The position numbers and the translations under genes were made by a program. From an uncultured Spirochaetales bacterium (GTDB lineage: Bacteria > Spirochaetota > Spirochaetia > Sphaerochaetales > Sphaerochaetaceae), in assembly GCA_949293335.1 (NCBI GenBank), contig CASFDA010000030.1, forward strand, positions 1-57,129: DNA of 57,129 nucleotides, written 5' to 3'. Below the pieces are notes generated by a model. The model had not been told where the DNA came from and made no database searches. It was given only the letters and a program-made list of their open reading frames with translations. This document shows, in pieces, positions 7,658 through 14,919 of the stretch (positions within the stretch are counted from its first letter, which is position 1; each line of letters starts with the position of its first letter).

Positions 7658-8422
7658 ATGTCAAAGACTGTGGCTTTTCATTTGCAGAAGGGTGGTGTGG
7701 GAAAGACGACTATTTCCTGTACCCTTGCTGCTCAGTCAGCTATAAATGGATCTAGAACGCTCATAGTTGATTGTGATCCACAGGGAAACGCATCATCCTG
7801 GTTCCTTAGCTCTTCCCCGAAGTATGAACTTGCAGACGTGCTGCAAGGCAAATGCTTTTCGAAAGATGCCATTTTGAGTATTGATCAGGTAGAGGGGCTT
7901 TACATCCTTCCGACATTCGGAATCGGTGGAACGCTGAAACTATACAGCGAGACAAAGCTTCTTGATGAACCTTTTGTAATACAGGATCTGATCAGTGAGC
8001 TGAAATCAGATTTTGAACATATTGTATTGGACTTGTCTCCAGGTCTTGGGCGTCTGGAGCGTTCTTCCCTCATCGCAAGCGATGAGATAGTAACACCGAT
8101 GATTCCTGAGGTCTTCAGCCTTGATGGACTGGAGATATTTATAGAGGAACTTTCCAAACTCAGGAAGAACATGCATTCCTCTGTAAAGCACAACAAGATA
8201 ATCATCAATTCCTTTGACGAAAGGATCCGGCAGCATAGGGACATTTATAGTGCTGCCATATCCACTGGCCGTTTTTCTGTCTACAAGATTCCTGTAGAGC
8301 CACTCTTCAGGAAAGCTCAGGAGGCAGGAAAGGTCCCGCAGCTGTATAAGGTGCGAGGGAGAGGGCTAAAGGCCGGTACAGTCGAGGCTATACAGTCACT
8401 TGATAGGGAGATCTGGAGATAA
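7658..8422 (+). CDS. ParA/Soj-type ATPase
   Basis: A 254-residue ParA-family ATPase. The deviant Walker A is KGGVGKTT (about residues 11-18), then DCDPQGNAS, then LDLSPG as the switch II/Walker B region. There is no N-terminal DNA-binding extension, so it is of the short type. It precedes a small ribbon-helix-helix gene, the arrangement of plasmid type Ib partition modules (short ParA plus small RHH partner). Both lie in an AT-rich accessory patch next to an IS110 remnant. An SD (AGAGG) precedes ATG 7658. This may be a remnant of an integrated replicon or an orphan chromosomal positioning pair. Confidence 0.85.
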   Translation: MSKTVAFHLQKGGVGKTTISCTLAAQSAINGSRTLIVDCDPQGNASSWFLSSSPKYELADVLQGKCFSKDAILSIDQVEGLYILPTFGIGGTLKLYSETKLLDEPFVIQDLISELKSDFEHIVLDLSPGLGRLERSSLIASDEIVTPMIPEVFSLDGLEIFIEELSKLRKNMHSSVKHNKIIINSFDERIRQHRDIYSAAISTGRFSVYKIPVEPLFRKAQEAGKVPQLYKVRGRGLKAGTVEAIQSLDREIWR

Positions 8423-8437
8423 GATGGAGGTATTCAC

Positions 8438-8671
8438 ATGGCTTTGAAAAAATCGATCGAAATTCAGGATGTGCAGGAGAGCATCAGTGGCAAGAAGGCC
8501 AAAGAGGTCTTTTCTCAGGCTGGCAAGGAGAAGAAAGTTCTGACGACTTTTTCCATTGAGCCTTCGTTCAAGGCTGAGCTTGAAGAGCTTTTTTCTGATC
8601 TCGGTCTTAGCTGGTCTGCAGGTGTGAGATTCGCACTCAAGGACTTTTCCAAGCGATATTCGAATAATTAA
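8438..8671 (+). CDS. Small ribbon-helix-helix protein, partner of ParA-type ATPase
   Basis: A 77-residue protein, 15 bp after the ParA gene with its own SD (ATGGAGG). The C-terminal half (KVLTTFSIEP, then LEELFSDLGLSWSAGVRFALKDF) reads as beta strand, helix, turn, helix, a ribbon-helix-helix fold. The basic N-terminal tail could be the flexible arm that contacts ParA in type Ib modules (ParG-like). Function is inferred from the fold and the neighbour. Confidence 0.7.
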   Translation: MALKKSIEIQDVQESISGKKAKEVFSQAGKEKKVLTTFSIEPSFKAELEELFSDLGLSWSAGVRFALKDFSKRYSNN

Positions 8672-8699
8672 TATATTTTCTTACTTCTTTCTCTTTCTG

Positions 8700-8737
8700 A
8701 TATGTAAAAGCTATCTTTTTTTGTAGCTTTTACATAT
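8700..8737. terminator. Perfect 14-bp inverted repeat after the parA/RHH pair
   Basis: ATATGTAAAAGCTA at 8700-8713 is exactly complementary to 8724-8737, with a 10-nt loop that contains the T-run. It lies 29 bp after the RHH stop. A transcription stop is the simplest reading, but the T-run sits in the loop, not after the stem, so a protein-binding or centromere-like site is also possible. Confidence 0.5.
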
Positions 8738-9229
8738 TTATGTTTAGATATCATATGACTTTGATTAAACAAAGAAATAAGTCCATACAATAATTTTGAT
8801 AGATGCTGTAGACATTCAATAATTTTCATAAATCGTATCTATCAAATTCTGATAGAGCTGCAAAATACTTTTTCATTCGAATCTAAAAAAGCTTTTGCTT
8901 GGTTGCATGTTTTTTTTTTGCATTATGTTGCCTTGAGTCTGACATAGCACATGAAACTACAAAAAGTAATTCTTTCTCTTTCAAGTCTTGCTTTCACTCG
9001 ATGTGCATTTCTGTGATATTACAAGTGACTGTATTTAAAGTCATACAGATAAAAAAAAAGATGCCATAAATTTTTTATATTTAACACTAAATAAAAAACC
9101 TTATGCAGTTAAAGATACAAAAAGAATTTTGTTTTCTGCATTTTCAATGATAACTGTCTACTGACGTGGAATAGATGATAGTTTGAGATAAGAGGATGGC
9201 GAAAGTAATTTTGTCTAGAGAGATACAGG
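8738..9229. other. AT-rich intergenic region without genes
   Basis: About 490 bp with no supportable coding sequence. TTTGATAGAT (8795-8804) and ATCTATCAAA (8837-8846) form a 10-bp inverted repeat with a 32-nt loop, and CAATAATTTT recurs at 8788 and 8817. Homopolymer runs are frequent. Nothing else is recognisable. Confidence 0.45.
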
Positions 9230-9259
9230 AGAGGAGCATCCTTGAAAGAATGCTCCTCT
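9230..9259. terminator. Terminator-like stem-loop
   Basis: AGAGGAGCAT (9230-9239) pairs with ATGCTCCTCT (9250-9259) around a 10-nt loop, just beyond the stop of the truncated ORF on the minus strand. There is no clean T-run on either side, so efficiency is uncertain. Confidence 0.5.
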
Positions 9260-9265
9260 GATACT

Positions 9266-9589
9266 TTATGTCTGTGAATTTGTAATGTTCTTATAGCCGA
9301 TTACTTTTCTGCTAGAATCATATGCCGTGACAGCAAATGAAGTGAATCTGACAACTCCGTCTTCGTCCTTGAGGGCAGGATTATCTTTTGTGATGAAGAA
9401 GGCATGATCATAAAGACCAAAATTCGGGATGTAGTAATAGTAGTTTCCATTATCTTCTGTCCATCCCTGCTCAGTCAGATTCTTCGATGCTACAATCTCA
9501 CTTGATTCATCAATCACATAGAGCTTGGAAATGTCATAGTTACCGGCAGTGCTTGATCCTGCCATTTCCTCGGAAATCGGTATTGTCAT
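9266..9589 (-). pseudogene. C-terminal fragment of an unrecognised surface or periplasmic protein
   Basis: The frame encodes 107 residues rich in Tyr, Asp and Asn (NGNYYYYIPNFGLYDHAFF), the look of an extracytoplasmic beta-rich domain. There is no signal peptide and no SD. Directly upstream of its first Met the DNA becomes the transposase remnant on the other strand, so the 5' part of the gene has been lost or replaced. It is probably not expressed as a functional protein. I do not recognise the family. Confidence 0.5.
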
Positions 9590-9592
9590 TGT

Positions 9593-9908
9593 CGTATCGG
9601 CAACTTGCTGCTGAGGACAACTCTTGTTTTGTGTGTGCAGAGAGCATCAATGGCCAAGGATTCTTTCCTCGCAGTACAATACGCAAGATTCATGATAAGA
9701 AGAGGAAAGAGCAGGTCGAAGATGACAGCAGCATACTCACAGTTGATTACCATCTATTACATTATGAGAGATCGTGTCTCCTTCCGTGATATTGGGGAGG
9801 ATTACTATAACAGGTTCAATGATGAAAGTTAAGATAAGCATTTACATCAAGAAACTGGAAAACCTTGGTGTGTCCGTCAACATAGAAGCGGCTCCTGCTC
9901 TTTCATAA
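9593..9908 (+). pseudogene. 3' remnant of an IS110-family transposase, frameshifted
   Basis: The frame from about 9593 reads GNLLLRTTLVLCVQRAS, then AKDSFLAVQYARFMIRRGKS and IYYIMRDRVSFRDIGEDYYNRF. This is the pattern of the C-terminal (Transposase_20) domain of IS110-type DEDD transposases (GNkyLR, rTKDSyl.aqY.rl..RRG, iyyml, y.dlG.dYy). The first frame stops at 9832, while the frame opening at 9822 continues the expected tail (VKISIYIKKLENLGVSVNI) to TAA 9906-9908. Hence there is a frameshift near 9825 and all of the N-terminal catalytic part is missing. Confidence 0.75.
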
Positions 9909-10209
9909 GAAATGGAAACAGCAGGCCGTTTCCACGAATGTACCTGCTGCCAGAAAAATGATACGAGCGACCTTCGTGCCTCATTATGTTTATGTCCAAA
10001 GTTTCAAAAATCAGAACAAAGTGTCATAAAACCCATTATTAAAATAAATTATATGAAAAAGTATGCAGTATCCATGACATGAAAATGATACGGTAAGCTA
10101 GATTAAAACAATGGATAGCAAAATAGCTTTTATATCTTTTTATAATAATAAAGCCTAATAGTTTATTTGGATAAATATATTGAATAAAATAATACAAATA
10201 TCAGAAATA
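9909..10209. other. Intergenic region after the IS110 remnant
   Basis: Non-coding. GGAAAC 9914-9919 and GTTTCC 9928-9933 make a short hairpin close to the end of the transposase remnant and may be part of the old element. The rest is AT-rich, and I see no gene in it. Confidence 0.4.
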
Positions 10210-12177
10210 TTATTTTTTGTACTTATTCAATAGCGCTCTTAAATTATTTAAACTATTTTCTCTATCGTTTTTCTCAAGTTCTTTTTCATTCTGAAATAGA
10301 TCTTGTGGTATTTCTTCTATGAATCTGGATGGAACAGAGAGAACCATCTCTCCTTGGCTGTTCAGACGCTCCTCTGCAGTGTTTATCACCAGAATATCTT
10401 TTGCCCTTGTTACGGCAACATAGAACAGTCTTCTTTCTTCCTCGATATTGTCCTTGTTTTCTTCAAGTGCCTTCTTTGACGGGATAATATGGTCATCAGC
10501 TCCAGCGATGTAGACAACTGAGAATTCAAGGCCTTTTGATGCATGCATTGTCATGAGGCTGACTTTCCCACTCTCATCTTCGTCTTCTGAAATGAGTGTA
10601 ACAGCGTTGATGTAGTCCATAAGAGTTGATCCTGCATGTCGCCTGAGATAAGAGCTTACCCTTTCTGAAAGGAAATCGAGGCCGTTCATCTTGTACTCGA
10701 TCAGCTTTTCCTTGTCCTCGTACTCTTCGTAGAGCATGCTCTTGTATGAAATGTCGTGTACGATCTTCCTGACGATGTTCTCGCTGTCCTTAGACTTCTC
10801 CCATTCATTTATCTTTTTCCAGAAATCCGAGAGAGCTTTGCGAGTCCTTTCAGGGAAACTTTCATCCTTGATACTTTCTTCGAGGGCTTCAAAGAGCGAA
10901 ATGTTCTTCTCTTCGCTTTTCTTGCGCATCTTCTCGACGCTTATCCGTCCGATTCCTCTCCTTGGGGTGTTTATGATTCGAAGCAATGCAGAATCATCCT
11001 TCCTGTTGATCAGGAACTTCAGGTATGAAAGTATGTCCCTTATCTCTTTCCTGTCATAGAATGACTTTCCGCCCGAGATGCGATGAGGTATGCGGTTTTC
11101 GAGAAGTTTCTCCTCGATCAATGTGATGAGGGCATTTGTCCGGACCAGTATTCCGATCTCTCCCAGATCTGTGCCTCCTCGCGCCCTGTTTCGTATATCC
11201 TGGACGATGAATGAGGCTTCTTCCTCGCTGTTCTTGTGATGGCGGAGGTAGAGCAGGGTACCTTTTGCAGAGTCAGTCCAGAGGGTCTTCACCTTTCTCT
11301 CTGTGTTGTTGCTGATTATTGCGTTGGCCGCCTCGAGAATCGTCTTTGACGAGCGGTAGTTCCTCTCGAGCTTGAACTCCATCCTTTCCGGAAAATCCCT
11401 TTCAAATAGCGTGATGTTCATGAAGTTCGCGCCACGCCATGAATAAATCGATTGGTCATCGTCTCCAACGACTGCAATGTTCCTGTATTTTTCCGCAATC
11501 AGTGAGACCATTTCATATTGCCTCAGGCTTGTATCCTGAAACTCGTCAACAAGTATGTACCTGTACTCATCCTGCACATTTTCCAGAACACCCTTCTTCT
11601 CCTTGAATATCCTGATCGGAAGTATGATGAGGTCGTCGAAATCAACGACATTGTACGCCTTCTGGGACAACAACCATTCCCTGTATATCTCACGCACAGC
11701 GCTATCCTTGTTGCTGTCAAGTTCCTTGCGTCCGGTCTTGAAGTCTGAAAAATAAGATAGGAGCGTTGATATATTGTAATTCTTTATCTGATATCCGAGT
11801 GCCATTATGGCATCCTTCAGAAGCCCTTCGTTGTCTCTCTGGTCATACAGAGAGAAGTCGTTGTGGTATCCGATGAGATGTATGTAGCGCTTGAGGATGC
11901 CGAGTCCGAAAGAATGGAATGTAGTGACCGTCACATCCTTGCTTTTCTTGCCGATTAGAAAAGAGACACGCTCCTTCATCTCACCAGCTGCCTTGTTTGT
12001 GAATGTGAGGGCGAGTATGTTCTTGCCGCTGATTCCGCTTTCGATCATGTGCGCAATGCGGTATGTGATCATCCTTGTCTTCCCGCTTCCTGCCCCGGCA
12101 ATGATCAGTATCGGTCCGTTGATGTTCTCTGCGGCTTTTCTCTGTTCCTCATTGAGTGCATCAAGAAGATCAGGCAT
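10210..12177 (-). CDS. pcrA: UvrD/PcrA-type superfamily 1 DNA helicase
   Basis: A 655-residue 3'-5' helicase of the UvrD/Rep/PcrA group, acting in repair and removal of nucleoprotein blocks. In order: Walker A AGAGSGKT (27-34), VDEFQDT, VVGDDDQSIYSWRGA, the LERNYRSS motif IV region, LMTMHASKGLEF and VAVTRAKD. The family is usually 650-750 residues and this one is complete, with a short C-terminal tail. An SD (GAGGAA) precedes the start. It overlaps the methyltransferase gene by 8 bp and is the last gene of that minus-strand set. Confidence 0.92.
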   Translation of the reverse strand: MPDLLDALNEEQRKAAENINGPILIIAGAGSGKTRMITYRIAHMIESGISGKNILALTFTNKAAGEMKERVSFLIGKKSKDVTVTTFHSFGLGILKRYIHLIGYHNDFSLYDQRDNEGLLKDAIMALGYQIKNYNISTLLSYFSDFKTGRKELDSNKDSAVREIYREWLLSQKAYNVVDFDDLIILPIRIFKEKKGVLENVQDEYRYILVDEFQDTSLRQYEMVSLIAEKYRNIAVVGDDDQSIYSWRGANFMNITLFERDFPERMEFKLERNYRSSKTILEAANAIISNNTERKVKTLWTDSAKGTLLYLRHHKNSEEEASFIVQDIRNRARGGTDLGEIGILVRTNALITLIEEKLLENRIPHRISGGKSFYDRKEIRDILSYLKFLINRKDDSALLRIINTPRRGIGRISVEKMRKKSEEKNISLFEALEESIKDESFPERTRKALSDFWKKINEWEKSKDSENIVRKIVHDISYKSMLYEEYEDKEKLIEYKMNGLDFLSERVSSYLRRHAGSTLMDYINAVTLISEDEDESGKVSLMTMHASKGLEFSVVYIAGADDHIIPSKKALEENKDNIEEERRLFYVAVTRAKDILVINTAEERLNSQGEMVLSVPSRFIEEIPQDLFQNEKELEKNDRENSLNNLRALLNKYKK

Positions 12178-12952
12178 CGTTTTTCCTCAACAAGGCGCAG
12201 TACATCGGGCCTGAGCCGTCTGCGCGGTCAGGGAGTATTATGATTCCTCTTTTCCTCTCTTCCCCTTCAGACAGAGTGATCTTCACTTCTTCGACTTCAT
12301 CGCTATGCCGGTCAATGAGACGCTCGACAACCTCTTCGTTCTCAGCTGGGTTTATCGAGCATGTGGAGTAGAGTATGTATCCACCTTTCCTGAGTGCAAT
12401 GAGGGCAGAGGAGAGAAGCGCGTACTGCTCCTTCTTCAGTCTCTTCGGCCTGTTATCGCTCCACATTGAAAGGTATTTCATATCATTGAGCACATGACGC
12501 TCAGATGAGCATGGTGCATCGAGGAGTATCCTGTCATATGCTTCTTGCTCATAAAGGCACCACCTTGATGCATCGTGGTTCGTGACTCTGACTTTTTCCC
12601 TGATTTCTTCTGGTAGTGTAGCGATGGTCTCCCTGAGTCTGCGCACCCTGTCCTTTGACCTGTCATTTGCCACAAGTTGGGAAATCCCTGGAATGGAAAG
12701 GAGTAGGGAGAGCGTTTTTCCTCCCGGAGATGCGCACATGTCAAGGAATCTGATGCCATCTCCTCCTGGCATGAGTGTCGTAACCAGCACGGAAGCCCTG
12801 TCCATGTAATAAGGTTTTGTGAGTCTGTCGGAAAGAGAGATCTTCTCACTTTCCTTCATAAGGCATTCCTTGAGTGTGCTCCACCTTTCTTTCCAGATAT
12901 TTTCGTAATAGAGGTCGAATGCCTCTTCTGAAGAGATCCTGTTCTTTTTCAT
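12170..12952 (-). CDS. RsmB/NOP (NSUN-like) RNA m5C methyltransferase
   Basis: A 260-residue SAM-dependent RNA cytosine-C5 methyltransferase. Motif I is FLDMCASPGGKT, motif IV is LLDAPCSSERHV and motif VI is YSTCSINPAEN; the two Cys are the release Cys and the nucleophile of this family. It lacks the long N-terminal NusB-like and C-terminal PUA extensions of RsmB and RsmF, resembling short NSUN3/4-type enzymes. I start it at the internal Met (ATG 12952), which makes a 4-bp ATGA overlap with the upstream gene; the frame stays open to 12976. The target rRNA or tRNA site is unknown. Confidence 0.85.
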   Translation of the reverse strand: MKKNRISSEEAFDLYYENIWKERWSTLKECLMKESEKISLSDRLTKPYYMDRASVLVTTLMPGGDGIRFLDMCASPGGKTLSLLLSIPGISQLVANDRSKDRVRRLRETIATLPEEIREKVRVTNHDASRWCLYEQEAYDRILLDAPCSSERHVLNDMKYLSMWSDNRPKRLKKEQYALLSSALIALRKGGYILYSTCSINPAENEEVVERLIDRHSDEVEEVKITLSEGEERKRGIIILPDRADGSGPMYCALLRKNDA

Positions 12953-13401
12953 GACAGGTTGAGTGTGATAAGACATCCGATGATCAGTCCGAGGAGGAAT
13001 CCCCCAAGGACTTGCGAGAATGAATGTCCGAGGAATGTCTTGAGGTTCGTAGGTTCGAATGGTCCTCCCTTATGCATGTTTGAAAGGATTTCTGACCACT
13101 CGTTGATTACTTTTGCGTGCTTTCCAGCCTCAAGCCTTATGTTCAGTGAGTCATGTATGACAATTATCGAGAAGACGAAGCAGATTGCAAAATATATCGA
13201 ATCAATTCCTGTAAGGATACCAACGCTGGTAGTGAGCGCAGTCACTCCAGCTGTATGGCTTGATGGCATTCCTCCCGTGCTGAAGAGCATGTGGGAGGAT
13301 ATCTCTTCTTTTGACGCGAGTGCGATCAGAGGCTTGAGGATCTGCGCACTCACAGTTGAGATGATTGCCGATAGCAGAGGCAGACTTATAGGAAGATCCA
13401 C
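12949..13401 (-). CDS. Divergent PAP2-family membrane protein (DUF212)
   Basis: A 150-residue hydrophobic protein of the acid phosphatase/vanadium haloperoxidase-related family PF02681. The N-terminal half carries the diagnostic GGMPSSHTAGVTAL motif, like PAP2 phosphatase motif 2, and several predicted membrane segments lie at about 8-28, 52-75, 78-95 and 128-148. The family is thought to act on lipid phosphates but is uncharacterised. It overlaps the methyltransferase gene by four bases and follows the dehydrogenase gene after 3 bp, so the three are probably co-transcribed. Confidence 0.8.
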   Translation of the reverse strand: MDLPISLPLLSAIISTVSAQILKPLIALASKEEISSHMLFSTGGMPSSHTAGVTALTTSVGILTGIDSIYFAICFVFSIIVIHDSLNIRLEAGKHAKVINEWSEILSNMHKGGPFEPTNLKTFLGHSFSQVLGGFLLGLIIGCLITLNLS

Positions 13402-13404
13402 GTT

Positions 13405-14289
13405 CTATGCCTCACTGACTCCAGAGAGTTCTTCGATTGCCTTCGTAAGGGCCTGGGTGCCGTTCTTGCCCATTCCCTCCTCTGCAAGCTTCTCGTACAG
13501 ATCCTCCACAAGGCGGAGTCCGGGGAGATTCAGTCCCATGGCCCTGCTTTCCTCGATTGCGATCCTCATATCCTTGACGAAGTGCTCGATCATGAAGCCA
13601 GGATTGAAATCTCCATTGATGACTCTTGGCGCGAGATTGTCGAGTGTCCAGCATCCGGCTGCTCCCTTGCTTATGGTCTTCACCATCAGCTCAAGATCCA
13701 GACCTGCCTTCTTTGCGTATACCAAGGCTTCCGATACGCCGATCATAGTTCCCGCTATGACGATCTGGTTTGCCATCTTCGTATGCTGCCCAGAGCCAAC
13801 TTCACCCTCATAATTGATGTTCTTTCCAAGGACAGAGAGTAGGGGAAGCACTTTATCAAAGTCATCTTTCCTTCCGCCAACCATGATTGAAAGGGTCGCA
13901 TTCCTTGCTCCTACATCACCTCCTGATACGGGGGCATCGAGAAGGCGAGCGCCTTTCTTCCTCAGCTCCTTGTTGATCTTTATGTCAAGAGAAGGCTTTG
14001 TCGTGCTCATGTCGATGAAGAGAGAACCTTCATGCGCACCTTCAAGGAGACCATCCTGTCCGAGGTATACTCTTTCAACATCCTGAGGAAAACCTACTAT
14101 GGTGATGGTCACATCAGCGTTCTCGCTTACTTCCTTTGCATTCTCACACCAGTGGGCACCAGCTTCCAGCAGCCCGGAGGCCTTTTCTTTCGTGCGGGTA
14201 TTGATGTAAAGCGGATATCCACTTTTGAGGATATGTCCGGCCATCGGGTATCCCATGACACCCAAACCAATGAATCCAATTTTCATCAT
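13405..14289 (-). CDS. NAD-binding beta-hydroxyacid dehydrogenase (3-hydroxyisobutyrate dehydrogenase / GarR-like)
   Basis: A 294-residue enzyme. The N-terminal Rossmann motif is IGFIGLGVMGYPMAG, the substrate-binding signature is DAPVSGGDVGARNATL, and the catalytic Lys lies in GSGQHTKMANQIV. This is the family of 3-hydroxyisobutyrate, tartronate semialdehyde and related reductases, and the substrate cannot be chosen from sequence. The frame opens at 14295, but ATG 14289 lies 7 nt after a TAGAAT hexamer (14297-14302) and gives the start MMKIGFIG; no SD is visible, so the mRNA may be leaderless. It heads the minus-strand set ending with pcrA. Confidence 0.87.
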   Translation of the reverse strand: MMKIGFIGLGVMGYPMAGHILKSGYPLYINTRTKEKASGLLEAGAHWCENAKEVSENADVTITIVGFPQDVERVYLGQDGLLEGAHEGSLFIDMSTTKPSLDIKINKELRKKGARLLDAPVSGGDVGARNATLSIMVGGRKDDFDKVLPLLSVLGKNINYEGEVGSGQHTKMANQIVIAGTMIGVSEALVYAKKAGLDLELMVKTISKGAAGCWTLDNLAPRVINGDFNPGFMIEHFVKDMRIAIEESRAMGLNLPGLRLVEDLYEKLAEEGMGKNGTQALTKAIEELSGVSEA

Positions 14290-14322
14290 GTCCATTATTC
14301 TAGCAGGATATCAGCTTCGGCG

Positions 14323-14919
14323 CTATACTCGCCTTAATTTTAAGAGAAGTGTGACTGGAATCCCGATCACGTTGGTCCAGTCGCCGTCTATTCTTTCAAT
14401 CAGATCCATCCCGCTTTTCTGGATTCTATAGCCTCCTGCGGCACCTTCCCATTCGCCCTTTTCGATATATTTGTCTATTTCTTCATCGCTTAAGGAAAAG
14501 AACGTGACATCTGTCCTGTCCGTCCCGCCTTTGACAGTTTGTTCCCTCCAGTCGTAGAGGAACAGGGAAGTATAGACCTGATGTGTTCGTCCGGAGAGCA
14601 TCCTTATTATATTTTCCGCATCTTTTCTGTCTTTTGGCTTTCCGATCGCTTTCCCGTCAACAGAGACAAGGGTATCGAGTGAAATGGCATCCATTTCAGG
14701 TTTCCCGTATTCTTTCAGGAACGCATCCATCTTTCTCTTCGCGTTCGTCTCTGTAAGCTCTTCAGCATTACCTTTTTTCTTTTCATCAGTCAGGACAGGC
14801 CGCTGGATGACCTTTATCGAGAGCGACTCAAGGTATTCCCTTCGGTTTGGAGAGGATGAAGCGAGTATGAGGGAAGGAAATGTCTTCGCCAGAAGGCCAT
14901 CAGAAGGATCATATGTCAA
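14323..14919 (-). CDS. maf: Maf-type nucleotide pyrophosphatase
   Basis: A 198-residue Maf/ITPase-like house-cleaning pyrophosphatase. LILASSSPNRREYLE at residues 17-31 is the family N-terminal signature, and LDTLVSVDGKAIGKPKD holds the catalytic Asp. It ends with the expected INVIG-like WTNVIGIPV segment. Residues 1-15 are a short extension. YhdE-type members hydrolyse dTTP/UTP and modified pyrimidine triphosphates. It overlaps the 3' end of the ABC-F gene by 11 bp, so it is likely translated from the same mRNA. Confidence 0.88.
   Translation of the reverse strand: MTYDPSDGLLAKTFPSLILASSSPNRREYLESLSIKVIQRPVLTDEKKKGNAEELTETNAKRKMDAFLKEYGKPEMDAISLDTLVSVDGKAIGKPKDRKDAENIIRMLSGRTHQVYTSLFLYDWREQTVKGGTDRTDVTFFSLSDEEIDKYIEKGEWEGAAGGYRIQKSGMDLIERIDGDWTNVIGIPVTLLLKLRRV

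Noticed and set aside
8700-8846. A CRISPR array or iteron cluster in the AT-rich gap
   Set aside because: Only isolated inverted repeats and one 10-bp direct repeat are present; there is no regular repeat-spacer pattern and no cas genes.
9487-9789. A 100-codon plus-strand ORF across the IS110 remnant
   Set aside because: It is out of frame with the clear transposase motifs and spans the junction of two unrelated sequences.
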